Positions 7,140-13,951 of a stretch of DNA of 17,352 nt are shown piece by piece. The first letter of the stretch is position 1. Each line of letters opens with the position of its first letter. The notes below the pieces were generated by a model. That model ran no database searches. It saw only the letters and a program-made list of their open reading frames with translations, and was not told where the DNA came from. Source of the DNA: Lachnospira sp. (lineage in GTDB: Bacteria; Bacillota; Clostridia; Lachnospirales; Lachnospiraceae); NCBI GenBank assembly GCA_017626275.1, contig JAGAJD010000087.1, positions 1 through 17,352 on the forward strand, read 5' to 3'. Position numbers and translations under genes: made by a program.

Positions 7140-8618
7140 TTAGTTAGGCATAACCGTAACATTTGTATCTACAACATTAATATTTTCTATCTTCATATCC
7201 TGTGTACCTGTCACAAGACAGCCTTTTTCCTTCGCGTACTGGATATAGTGGATAATTTCTGTTGTAATCATCTCTCCCGGTGCGAGAATAGGAATTCCCG
7301 GCGGATAGCACATTACAAATTCACTGCATATCATTCCGCTGCTTTCCTCTATCGGAACCGAAAACTTTTTACTGAAAAATGCCTTGTGCGGTCCCATTAC
7401 AACCTTTGGATTAATATATTCATGGTCAAACATTCCGGCTTTTTCTCTCTCATGAAGTCTCTTTATCTCCGAAAGCGCGGAAATGAGACGTTCTATCTCA
7501 AGATTTCTGTCTCCGCCTGATATTATTGCAAGAATGTTTCCAATATCACCGAATTCTATCTGAATACCATAGTCATCTCGCAGTAAATCATACACTTCAA
7601 TTCCCGCAAGCCCTATATCTCTCGTGTGAATTGACAGCTTTGTTCTGTCAAAATCATATACCATGTCTTTGTCTATCAATTCATCACCAAATGCATAATA
7701 ACCGCCTAATTTATTAATTTCTTCTCTTGCATATGTTGCAAGCTCTATCATACGGTCACTGTAAAACTTACCGTTAAGGCTCATATTTTTTCTTGCAATA
7801 TCCAAAGATGAGAGCAGGAGATACGAGCCGCTTGTAGTCTGAGTCAGATTAATAATCTGTCTTACATAATCAGCATTAACCGTCTTTCTTGTCAGAAGGA
7901 TTGAGCTTTGCGTCAATGAGCCTCCCGTCTTATGCATACTTACTGCCGCCATATCAGCCCCGGCTTCCATTGCCGACACAGGAAGCTTGTCACTGAAATA
8001 AAAATGTGTTCCGTGTGCTTCATCTGCCAGCACTAACATTCCATGCTCATGTGCTATTCTTACAATCTCTTTAATATCCGAACATATTCCATAATATGTC
8101 GGATTGTTCACAAGAATTGCTTTAGCATCAGGATTTTCCTGAATTGCCTGCTTTACGTCCGCAACCGACATTCCAAGCGGAATTCCGAGCTTTTTATTTA
8201 CTCCCGGATTTACATACACAGGCATTGCCCCATTGACTACAAGTGCGTTAATAGCACTGCGATGCACGTTTCTTGGCATGATAATCTTATCTCCTGCAAC
8301 TGTCGCAGTCATAATCATTGCCTGCACTGCCGCAGTCGTTCCGTTTACGATAAAAAAGGCTTCATCTGCCCCAAAAGCCTCCGCAGCAAGCTGCTGTGCA
8401 TCTTTAATGACAGAAACCGGGTGACATAAATTGTCAAGAGGTTTCATGGAATTCATGTCAAGTTTTACGCAATCTGCCCCCAAAAATTCCTTTAATTCTT
8501 TATTTCCGCGTCCGCCTTTATGTCCCGGAACGTCAAAGTGAGCCAAACGGTTGAGTCTTTGTTCTTCTAAGGCTCTGTGAATTGGCGTATCCTGCTGTGT
8601 AAGTTTTCTTTTTTCCAA
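7140..8618 (-). CDS. speA: Arginine decarboxylase, fold type I (Orn/Lys/Arg decarboxylase family, SpeA type)
   Basis: This is a PLP enzyme of the Bacillus SpeA type (about 490 aa), expected to decarboxylate arginine to agmatine; lysine or ornithine specificity cannot be excluded from sequence. Visible features are FDVPGHKGG (28-36), VNGTT (91-95), LADEAHGTHF (197-206) with the PLP-ring aspartate, and MHKTGGSLTQSS (228-239) with PLP lysine K230. Translation begins at a TTG (8616-8618) because GGAAGG (8627-8632) lies 8 nt upstream. The next in-frame ATG is residue 55, which would remove the conserved FDVPGHKGG. An ATG at 8621-8623 lies between the ribosome site and the TTG but is out of frame. 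It is the first gene of the polyamine cluster, 62 bp after cvpA. No agmatinase or agmatine deiminase gene follows. Confidence 0.92.
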   Translation of the reverse strand: MEKRKLTQQDTPIHRALEEQRLNRLAHFDVPGHKGGRGNKELKEFLGADCVKLDMNSMKPLDNLCHPVSVIKDAQQLAAEAFGADEAFFIVNGTTAAVQAMIMTATVAGDKIIMPRNVHRSAINALVVNGAMPVYVNPGVNKKLGIPLGMSVADVKQAIQENPDAKAILVNNPTYYGICSDIKEIVRIAHEHGMLVLADEAHGTHFYFSDKLPVSAMEAGADMAAVSMHKTGGSLTQSSILLTRKTVNADYVRQIINLTQTTSGSYLLLSSLDIARKNMSLNGKFYSDRMIELATYAREEINKLGGYYAFGDELIDKDMVYDFDRTKLSIHTRDIGLAGIEVYDLLRDDYGIQIEFGDIGNILAIISGGDRNLEIERLISALSEIKRLHEREKAGMFDHEYINPKVVMGPHKAFFSKKFSVPIEESSGMICSEFVMCYPPGIPILAPGEMITTEIIHYIQYAKEKGCLVTGTQDMKIENINVVDTNVTVMPN

Positions 8619-8626
8619 CTCATTAC

Positions 8627-8632
8627 CCTTCC
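8627..8632 (-). promoter_or_regulatory. Ribosome binding site for the TTG start of speA
   Basis: GGAAGG lies 8 nt before the TTG at 8616-8618. An out-of-frame ATG lies between them, only 3 nt from the site and so badly spaced for initiation. Confidence 0.65.
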
Positions 8633-8644
8633 TTTGTTCTTAAA

Positions 8645-8656
8645 ATTAGCGCTAAT
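8645..8656. repeat. 12-bp perfect palindrome upstream of speA
   Basis: ATTAGCGCTAAT is a perfect palindrome in the 62-bp gap between cvpA and speA. It has no loop, so it suits a dimeric DNA-binding protein better than an RNA hairpin. A regulator cannot be named. Confidence 0.4.
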
Positions 8657-8680
8657 CCATTTTGCCGCCTGTGCCGCTTA

Positions 8681-9427
8681 TTACAGCGTTCTGAATACTG
8701 ATTTGAGAATCAGATTATTATCATATATTAATGACAGCAATTTGCTGCTCTTAATATCTGCCAATGCATTTACTGCCCATTCCGTACTTCCCATAGCGGT
8801 AAGCAATGCAAAAAATACCCACACAATCAGTAATCCCTCAATCAATCCGACTGCCAGTCCCAAAAGCTTATTCGCCTCATGTATTACAGGCAGACGCCCG
8901 ATTATTCCCGTAACCGACATTACAATTCTAATCACCACAAATAGCGCAATAAATACTATTATGTGTATTATGGCGTTGAAGATTATCTGAGCCAGACGCT
9001 GTGATATAATTGACGAAACTAATGTATTAACTGTTGTATTTCCCTGCTCCTGAATCTCCTCTATGTAATCGTAATCAACGTCCTCTTCTACCCGTACAGC
9101 AATGCTTTCCGGAAGCTTCAGCATTTTTGCAGCCTGTCCAAGATATGTCTGTATCTCATTTTCATCTCCGGCTATATAAGACTCCGTTCCTATTTCTGTC
9201 TTCTGCAACGCTTCTGCCACCATCGTCTCCACTGAATTATACAGGTTGTCATATATCTTCGTACTATTTTTTACTATTTTTCCTAACAACGGTGCCGCAA
9301 ATACAGTAACGATAATAGTAACTATCATCGCTGCTACGGATACTACCATTTTTATTATGCCCTTTCTCCAGCCTGCATATCCGCATATCGCCAAAATCGC
9401 CAGTACTGCTATTAATACCCAATTCAT
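8681..9427 (-). CDS. CvpA-family membrane protein
   Basis: This integral membrane protein of the CvpA family (named after colicin V production; general role unclear) has 248 residues. Residues 1-50 hold two hydrophobic segments around the typical YAGWRKGIIK turn. A soluble insert of roughly 55-135 is rich in Asp/Glu. The C-terminal half has two more strong membrane segments (about 145-170 and 190-215), with the GIIGRLPVIHEANKLLGLAVGLIEGLLI pattern between and within them being characteristic (given here as GRLPVIHEANKLLGLAVG and adjoining residues). An AAAGGAG ribosome site precedes the ATG. It lies 16 bp after the propeller-like gene and is almost certainly in the same transcript. Family membership is clear; the cellular role is not. 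Confidence 0.85.
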   Translation of the reverse strand: MNWVLIAVLAILAICGYAGWRKGIIKMVVSVAAMIVTIIVTVFAAPLLGKIVKNSTKIYDNLYNSVETMVAEALQKTEIGTESYIAGDENEIQTYLGQAAKMLKLPESIAVRVEEDVDYDYIEEIQEQGNTTVNTLVSSIISQRLAQIIFNAIIHIIVFIALFVVIRIVMSVTGIIGRLPVIHEANKLLGLAVGLIEGLLIVWVFFALLTAMGSTEWAVNALADIKSSKLLSLIYDNNLILKSVFRTL

Positions 9428-9443
9428 ATTTTTTCTCCTTTTG

Positions 9444-10703
9444 TCACTCTAATCTTATATTTTGTATGTATTTTGAATTTACCATAATATATTTTCCTCT
9501 GGTTCCCGTCGGAAGCACTGTCTCTATCGGAAGCTCAAAATTCTGATTAGCAAGCAGCTTTCCTTTTAGGTTTATCAGTGAAAATGTAGATGCACTACTC
9601 ATTATAACGCTCTTTCCGTCAAAGCTTATATCATCATACTGAGTATTAAATGTAGTGCTGCAAAGCTCCTTTGCCGAAGTGTCGTAAACCGTCAGCTTAT
9701 AAATATCACCGGAATCCGAATTTTTCACAACAATTCCCACATAATGGCTGCTGAAAAATACACGCTCAATTTCACTGTCTATGGTAATTTCTTTTGCAAG
9801 CGACGGATATTCCTTAATATTATATATGCTAAGTACATTTTCTCCAACCGCCACTGCCGTCGTATCATTTAAAAACTGCACATCTCCGACAATAGTGCTG
9901 TCATAATGGTTAAAGCCTCCCACAATACGCTCTGTCTCATTTTGTCCGACCTCTGAGAAATTATAAAACACTACATTTGTCTTTATACTTTCCCCACTCA
10001 CATACAGATACGAAGCTATCAGCTTTGCTGCATCTTTGGAAATACTGATATCCAGCGGATATCCATCTCCCTCAAGCGTTGTCTTTACTGTATATATTTT
10101 GTTTCCGTCAGTGTTATACAGATTAATATAGTTCGCAGTTGTATCTTCAAGTACTGCCGCAACAATCCCCTGCTCTGCAACTTCTATCTGCGAAATGGAA
10201 AGTGAGGTATCTACCGAACCTATCATTCCCTGATTATCAAACATATAAATGGTGCTTCCATTCAAATCTCCAACTGCCGCCCATTTCCCACAGACCTTTA
10301 TCTGCGGCTTCTGCATGGAAAATGTCTGATTCCACACTGCCGTTCCTTTCGAGTTATAATACGCAGCTCCGTCATTACTGTACCGTATGTACCCTCCCTC
10401 AAAAGACTGATAGGCAGCCGAATCCGTGTCATCTCTATTGACAGAGCCATTCACGGAATACTCCGAATATGTACGTCCGTCTAAGAGAAATAATGCTATC
10501 AGAATCAAAATAACTGCCGCAACTGCCGTTATTGTGCATGCAATAATAACATTGCGACGGTGCTTCCTTATCTTCTCTTTTATTTCTTCTTCATTCAGAG
10601 AATCTTTTGGCTCTTCGCTGCTGCGCAGTTGTATGACTTTACCTGAACTTCCTGTCTTGTCCGTTCCGTTAAACCTTGACTTCCCTGATATAATATCAGC
10701 CAT
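9444..10703 (-). CDS. Single-pass membrane protein with propeller-like extracellular domain (DUF5711-like)
   Basis: The protein has 419 residues. Residues 1-50 are cytoplasmic, polar and end in a basic KIRKHRRN stretch. Residues 51-74 form one membrane helix. Residues 80-419 form an all-beta extracellular domain. It is built of repeated short strands with turns such as YYNSKGTAVWN, IYMFDNQGMIGSV, LYNTDGNKIYTV and LINLKGKLLANQ, as in a beta-propeller. From memory it resembles the uncharacterised DUF5711 family found in clostridia; this was not checked. No catalytic motif is visible. It is the first gene of a unit with cvpA (16-bp gap). The promoter is at 10779-10806, and an AAAGGA ribosome site lies 8 nt before the ATG. 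Its role may be in the envelope, but nothing in the sequence proves this. Confidence 0.8.
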   Translation of the reverse strand: MADIISGKSRFNGTDKTGSSGKVIQLRSSEEPKDSLNEEEIKEKIRKHRRNVIIACTITAVAAVILILIALFLLDGRTYSEYSVNGSVNRDDTDSAAYQSFEGGYIRYSNDGAAYYNSKGTAVWNQTFSMQKPQIKVCGKWAAVGDLNGSTIYMFDNQGMIGSVDTSLSISQIEVAEQGIVAAVLEDTTANYINLYNTDGNKIYTVKTTLEGDGYPLDISISKDAAKLIASYLYVSGESIKTNVVFYNFSEVGQNETERIVGGFNHYDSTIVGDVQFLNDTTAVAVGENVLSIYNIKEYPSLAKEITIDSEIERVFFSSHYVGIVVKNSDSGDIYKLTVYDTSAKELCSTTFNTQYDDISFDGKSVIMSSASTFSLINLKGKLLANQNFELPIETVLPTGTRGKYIMVNSKYIQNIRLE

Positions 10704-10733
10704 TAAATTTATCCTTTCTTTTTAGAGGCATTT

Positions 10734-10763
10734 TAGCGTGTCGTAAAATTTATACCGACGCTA
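10734..10763 (-). promoter_or_regulatory. Bulged hairpin in the 5' leader of the propeller/cvpA transcript
   Basis: On the minus strand TAGCGTCG can pair with CGACACGCTA around a 12-nt AT-rich loop, with a 2-nt bulge. It lies between the predicted transcription start and the ribosome site, so it would be transcribed into the leader. No U-tract follows, so it is not a terminator. Confidence 0.35.
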
Positions 10764-10770
10764 CCCCATA

Positions 10771-10793
10771 CTGATATCATTATACAATATCAG
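10771..10793. repeat. Inverted repeat centred on the -10 box (putative operator)
   Basis: CTGATAT (10771-10777) and ATATCAG (10787-10793) are perfect 7-bp arms separated by 9 bp. The centre at 10782 falls inside the TATAAT of the promoter for the propeller/cvpA unit. A dimeric repressor bound here would block RNA polymerase. The regulator is unknown. Confidence 0.5.
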
Positions 10794-10806
10794 ACAAAAT
10801 ATTCAA
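10779..10806 (-). promoter_or_regulatory. Sigma-A-type promoter of the propeller/cvpA unit
   Basis: TTGAAT (10801-10806) and TATAAT (10779-10784) are separated by 16 bp. The -35 box overlaps the stop codon of the upstream LysM gene at 10803-10805. The start of transcription should fall near 10772, leaving a leader of about 70 nt. Confidence 0.7.
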
Positions 10807-12050
10807 GGAAGTTTTATTTCTTGTCCAACATATAATTGATCTGCATTCTCAAGATCATTCAATTCAATAATCTCACTGAATTTTGAGATATCTCCATAAT
10901 GTCTCTTGCATATATTCATAATAGTATCACCGCTTTTAACAATATAAGACTCATATTCCGGCTCAGCGGCAGCCTCCTCAGATGCAGCCCCCTGCGATGC
11001 TGTTTCCTGTGACGCCTGCGTTTCTGTCGGTATTGTCTGCTGTGTTATGGAACTGCTTCCGGCTGACTGCTGACCTGCCGTATTCTGCTGTACATTCTGC
11101 TGCTCCTGTGCCTGTGTTTCCGCCTGTGTAGGATATACATTTCCGTCAAGCTTATTAACAGATACAATGCCTCCTGATACCTCTGCCGCATTATCGCCGC
11201 TGTTATCATTCATATTTGACATCTGAAGTGCAATAGTATTTAATGACTGATCAAGATTTTTCATTTTTTCATAGCTGTTCATAAGATTAATACCTATTAC
11301 AAGCACAACTACCACCATAAATGAACTGATTCCGTACATAAATACAGCATTCTTTTTTTGAAGCTTCTGCTCCTCTTTTTCCTGAATAATTGTACGGATA
11401 GACTTCATAACCTTGTCCTTTTCAGGTGCTTCTATTGATTTATGCCCTCTCTTTTGCAGCATATATTCCTGCATTTCGTAATTTCTTTCATAAAAGCATA
11501 CATACCCCTTTTGTTTTCTTAAATCCCCATTTTCATACAGATAAAAGCTTTCTTCTCTATCCGCCTTATTAATCAGATACAATGTTTTCATATTTCCCGC
11601 AAAATTGTCCAAATGAAGACGCCTCAGGTATTGCATTCTTTCTGTCGTTACATCAGGCAGTGCGGCAAACCAGCCGACAACATCAAGATTCGGAAAGTAT
11701 TTTTCCACATCTGCATAAATTCCATTCCATACTTTTTCATCAAAATATATTCCCTGTCTGCCGTCTTCCTCCATAATTCTTGCTTTGATAACACCTTTGA
11801 TAAACAGACATTTTTCGTCCTGTGATTTCTGACATTCTCCCAAAAGTATTCCCGCCTGTTCCTCAGGCTCAGCTCCATAGGCAATCGAACGGATATATGT
11901 AAATGCATAATCTTCTATATATATTTTTCGGTTCGAGCTGACATCTCCTATCTGCTTAATATTTTTCGGTCTTCTGATAACTGTATTTTTTGAAGTTTTC
12001 CCAACTTTGTCCTTCGCATCATCATCTCCATTGCAAATGATTTCTATCAT
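10803..12050 (-). CDS. Degenerate JAMM/MPN-like domain, membrane helix and C-terminal LysM domain protein
   Basis: The protein has 415 residues from the chosen start. Residues 40-190 resemble an MPN/JAMM fold: EEQAGILLGE (63-72) matches the glutamate-containing first strand, and VVGWFAALPD (124-133) sits where JAMM proteases have GW(Y)HSHPG. All three HSH positions are replaced (A129, A130, L131), so metal-dependent peptidase activity is not expected. Residues 235-256 are a single membrane helix. Residues 290-365 are a Gln/Thr/Ala/Ser-rich linker. Residues 368-415 are a LysM domain (YIVKSGDTI...YVGQEIKLP) that should bind peptidoglycan outside the cell. The start at 12050 is chosen for GGGAGG 7 nt upstream; an in-frame ATG at 12098 has no site. 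The LysM and helix assignments are firm; the JAMM relation is my own pattern match. Confidence 0.82.
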   Translation of the reverse strand: MIEIICNGDDDAKDKVGKTSKNTVIRRPKNIKQIGDVSSNRKIYIEDYAFTYIRSIAYGAEPEEQAGILLGECQKSQDEKCLFIKGVIKARIMEEDGRQGIYFDEKVWNGIYADVEKYFPNLDVVGWFAALPDVTTERMQYLRRLHLDNFAGNMKTLYLINKADREESFYLYENGDLRKQKGYVCFYERNYEMQEYMLQKRGHKSIEAPEKDKVMKSIRTIIQEKEEQKLQKKNAVFMYGISSFMVVVVLVIGINLMNSYEKMKNLDQSLNTIALQMSNMNDNSGDNAAEVSGGIVSVNKLDGNVYPTQAETQAQEQQNVQQNTAGQQSAGSSSITQQTIPTETQASQETASQGAASEEAAAEPEYESYIVKSGDTIMNICKRHYGDISKFSEIIELNDLENADQLYVGQEIKLP

Positions 12051-12057
12051 GCCGCTA

Positions 12058-12063
12058 CCTCCC
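12058..12063 (-). promoter_or_regulatory. Ribosome binding site deciding the LysM-protein start
   Basis: GGGAGG lies 7 nt before the ATG at 12048-12050. It excludes the longer frame that begins at 12098. Confidence 0.7.
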
Positions 12064-12168
12064 TTAAGATATACATTGTCTATCCTGCATATTAACACTC
12101 AATTTCCAAAAATATTATCAGATTTTGTCAGCAGATAAAATTTTTTAAGTTTTTTTCTTTTGGCAGCC

Positions 12169-12198
12169 GCATAAAAGACAGGTTTGCTACATACATTA
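12169..12198 (+). promoter_or_regulatory. Possible forespore-type (sigma-G/F-like) promoter for yyaC
   Basis: GCATA (12169-12173), a 16-bp spacer and CATACATTA (12190-12198) resemble the sigma-G pattern (GMATR and CATWMTA), although the spacer is about 1-2 bp short. The 241-bp gap between the divergent LysM and yyaC genes shows no convincing sigma-A promoter for yyaC. The evidence is weak. Confidence 0.25.
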
Positions 12199-12206
12199 AA
12201 CTTATA

Positions 12207-12236
12207 TAACGTAGGTGGACATAGGTTTGCACGTTA
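12207..12236. repeat. Inverted repeat TAACGT/ACGTTA and direct repeat AGGTTTGC upstream of yyaC
   Basis: TAACGT (12207-12212) and ACGTTA (12231-12236) are inverted arms 18 bp apart. AGGTTTGC occurs at 12180-12187 and again at 12223-12230. Together they look like binding sites or a leader hairpin in the divergent intergenic region; chance cannot be excluded. Confidence 0.3.
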
Positions 12237-12291
12237 AGAATACCTTTTGACACCAACATCACATAAATTGAAGAATTGAGGATTGTTTTAT

Positions 12292-12885
12292 ATGATATAC
12301 TACTTTGACTCTGCACACGATGAAACTATCAGCAATATGTGTAAACAGTTGGACAAGCTGATTCAGGACAATTATATGCCTGGACAGCCTATCGTGGTTA
12401 TGTGTATCGGAAGCGACCGTTCCACCGGAGACAGCCTCGGACCTTTGGTCGGATATAAGCTGTCCAAATTTTCTTTTGAAAATATTTATATCTATGGCTC
12501 TCTTAATCAGCCGATACATGCCACTAATCTCTCTGAAACCATAGATAAAATAAACAAAACACATTTATGCCCGTTTATTATCGCTTTGGACGCATCACTT
12601 GGAAAAAAAGAACACATTGGTTATATAACACTTGCGAACGGCCCTTTAAAACCGGGAATAGGAGTTAAAAAAAAGCTGCCCGAAGTAGGCAGTCTCCACA
12701 TTACCGGAATTGTAAATTACTCCGGCATTATGGATCATGCTCTTCTTCAGACAACCCGATTATCCACAATTATGACAATGGCAGATATTATTACCGCTGT
12801 TTTGGTAAATACGTTTCTTACTGATGTTTTTCCTTATAAACAGCAAGAGCCTGTGCAACTGTATCAGCAGCTCCTGTCGTCATAA
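12292..12885 (+). CDS. yyaC: Sporulation protein YyaC (DUF1256, GPR-like peptidase fold)
   Basis: This protein belongs to the YyaC family, related in fold to the spore germination protease GPR and to hydrogenase-maturation peptidases; its exact function is not known. Hallmarks are VVMCIGSDRSTGDSLGP (35-51) with two aspartates of the putative active site (D42, D47), LDASLGKKEHIGY (99-111), and LPEVGSLHITGIVN (129-142). The length of 197 aa is close to Bacillus YyaC. The ATG at 12292 is chosen because GAGG (12278-12281) is 10 nt upstream; a TTG at 12283 is too close to that site. It is the only complete plus-strand gene. Its last 68 bp overlap the end of the convergent coiled-coil gene. The family occurs in endospore formers, so this marks the organism as a likely spore former. 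Confidence 0.92.
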   Translation: MIYYFDSAHDETISNMCKQLDKLIQDNYMPGQPIVVMCIGSDRSTGDSLGPLVGYKLSKFSFENIYIYGSLNQPIHATNLSETIDKINKTHLCPFIIALDASLGKKEHIGYITLANGPLKPGIGVKKKLPEVGSLHITGIVNYSGIMDHALLQTTRLSTIMTMADIITAVLVNTFLTDVFPYKQQEPVQLYQQLLSS

Positions 12886-13912
12886 TCTGTTTTAACTCTG
12901 TAAGTCTCTCCATAGTGACGTATTCTTTTCCAAGATATGCCTCATAGTTAGACGATATATAAATACGCTGTTCTTTTACCAGATTATCAAGTCTTAAGTG
13001 TTCCGCTGATTTCTTTTCAAGTTCAGACTTCATTGCATTGATTCTCTCGTTTTCTCTTCCCTGAATCTCTGCAATGATATCTGCTTTTACTGTCTTATCA
13101 AAATCCTCAAGCGCTTTTTCTTTCTCCTGCTCGATTCTTTTCATGTCCTCACGAAGCTCACTTATCTTTGCATCAAACTCTTCGAGTCCATACATTTCCT
13201 CATTATTATCCGATTTGATGTTTCTGGCGATTTTTCTAATCTTTTTGTGATTACTGTAAATTTCTTCTTTTAATTTGCGTGCCTTATCAATCGTCTCTGC
13301 ATGGCGTACTATCGTTTTTTCTACAATCATTTTATTCACAAATGACTGTATGAGTATGACTATTACATAATACAGAATCATTCCCCACAACGGAAATTCC
13401 GGAATTATGCTTAGTACAAACGGCACTACCGCATATACTGCGGCAATTACCAAAAGATAAATAAAAACATCTGTAAGCTTTCTCGTTCTATATAACGCAA
13501 TATAGATTCTGCTGTTACAAAACATCGGTATATTTTCCTGTGCAAATGAGTCCTTAATCTGGTTCTTTAACACATCGTTCTGCTTACGGATATAAGCTGT
13601 TTCGCCGGCTATCCGTTCCTTAACGCCTGCCAGCTTTGCCTTTTCCCTTTTGTTTTGTACATCTTTGAGCTTTTCCCTGTCACCGGCTATTGTCTTATCA
13701 AACCCTGCACATATGGCATCTGTACTGTCTTTAATTCTACTGTCAATCTCCTGCTGTACAGCCCGACCTGCGTCCTCTACATTTTTTGTAATGTCCTGAA
13801 TACTCTCAGATAGTCTGCCAAGTCTTTCAATGGTTTCCTTATGAACATTCAGGTCATTCATCATCTGATCAAGAACACTGACATCTCCAGCCAGTATATT
13901 CTGTTCCGCCAT
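12818..13912 (-). CDS. Unrecognised two-TM coiled-coil membrane protein
   Basis: I do not recognise this 364-residue protein. Residues 20-125 are helical and highly charged, including ESIQDITKNVEDAG and KLKDVQNKREKAKLAG. Residues 149-170 and 175-193 are two membrane helices with a short PEFPLWG turn. Residues 200-320 form a second long, Lys/Glu-rich coiled coil (for example REDMKRIEQEKEKALEDFDK). Both ends should lie on the same, probably cytoplasmic, side. The start at 13912 is preferred over 13924 because GGAG (13919-13922) is 6 nt upstream of it. It lies 39 bp after the hydratase gene and may be read from the same promoter. Its tail overlaps yyaC on the opposite strand. The layout recalls membrane-tethered scaffolding or tension-sensing proteins, but no family can be assigned. 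Confidence 0.75.
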   Translation of the reverse strand: MAEQNILAGDVSVLDQMMNDLNVHKETIERLGRLSESIQDITKNVEDAGRAVQQEIDSRIKDSTDAICAGFDKTIAGDREKLKDVQNKREKAKLAGVKERIAGETAYIRKQNDVLKNQIKDSFAQENIPMFCNSRIYIALYRTRKLTDVFIYLLVIAAVYAVVPFVLSIIPEFPLWGMILYYVIVILIQSFVNKMIVEKTIVRHAETIDKARKLKEEIYSNHKKIRKIARNIKSDNNEEMYGLEEFDAKISELREDMKRIEQEKEKALEDFDKTVKADIIAEIQGRENERINAMKSELEKKSAEHLRLDNLVKEQRIYISSNYEAYLGKEYVTMERLTELKQIMTTGAADTVAQALAVYKEKHQ

Positions 13913-13918
13913 AACGTT

Positions 13919-13922
13919 CTCC
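13919..13922 (-). promoter_or_regulatory. Ribosome binding site deciding the coiled-coil protein start
   Basis: GGAG lies 6 nt before the ATG at 13910-13912. The other in-frame ATG (13922-13924) overlaps this site and has no purine-rich stretch of its own. Confidence 0.55.
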
Positions 13923-13951
13923 ATTCTTATGCATATTGTATGCCAATATCA

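Noticed and set aside
8043..8429. Plus-strand 128-codon frame inside speA
   Set aside because: It lies fully antisense to the conserved PLP-binding core and its translation is low-complexity Cys/His/Ile-rich, typical of a shadow.
12051..12098. Longer N-terminus for the LysM protein
   Set aside because: GGGAGG lies within that extension, 7 nt before the ATG at 12050; the extension itself has no site.
12247..12252. Perfect TTGACA as a -35 box for yyaC
   Set aside because: No -10 hexamer lies 16-18 bp downstream, and the start would fall at or past the ribosome site.
12128..12316. Small minus-strand frame in the divergent gap
   Set aside because: It spans the yyaC ribosome site and start, has no site of its own and no recognisable sequence.
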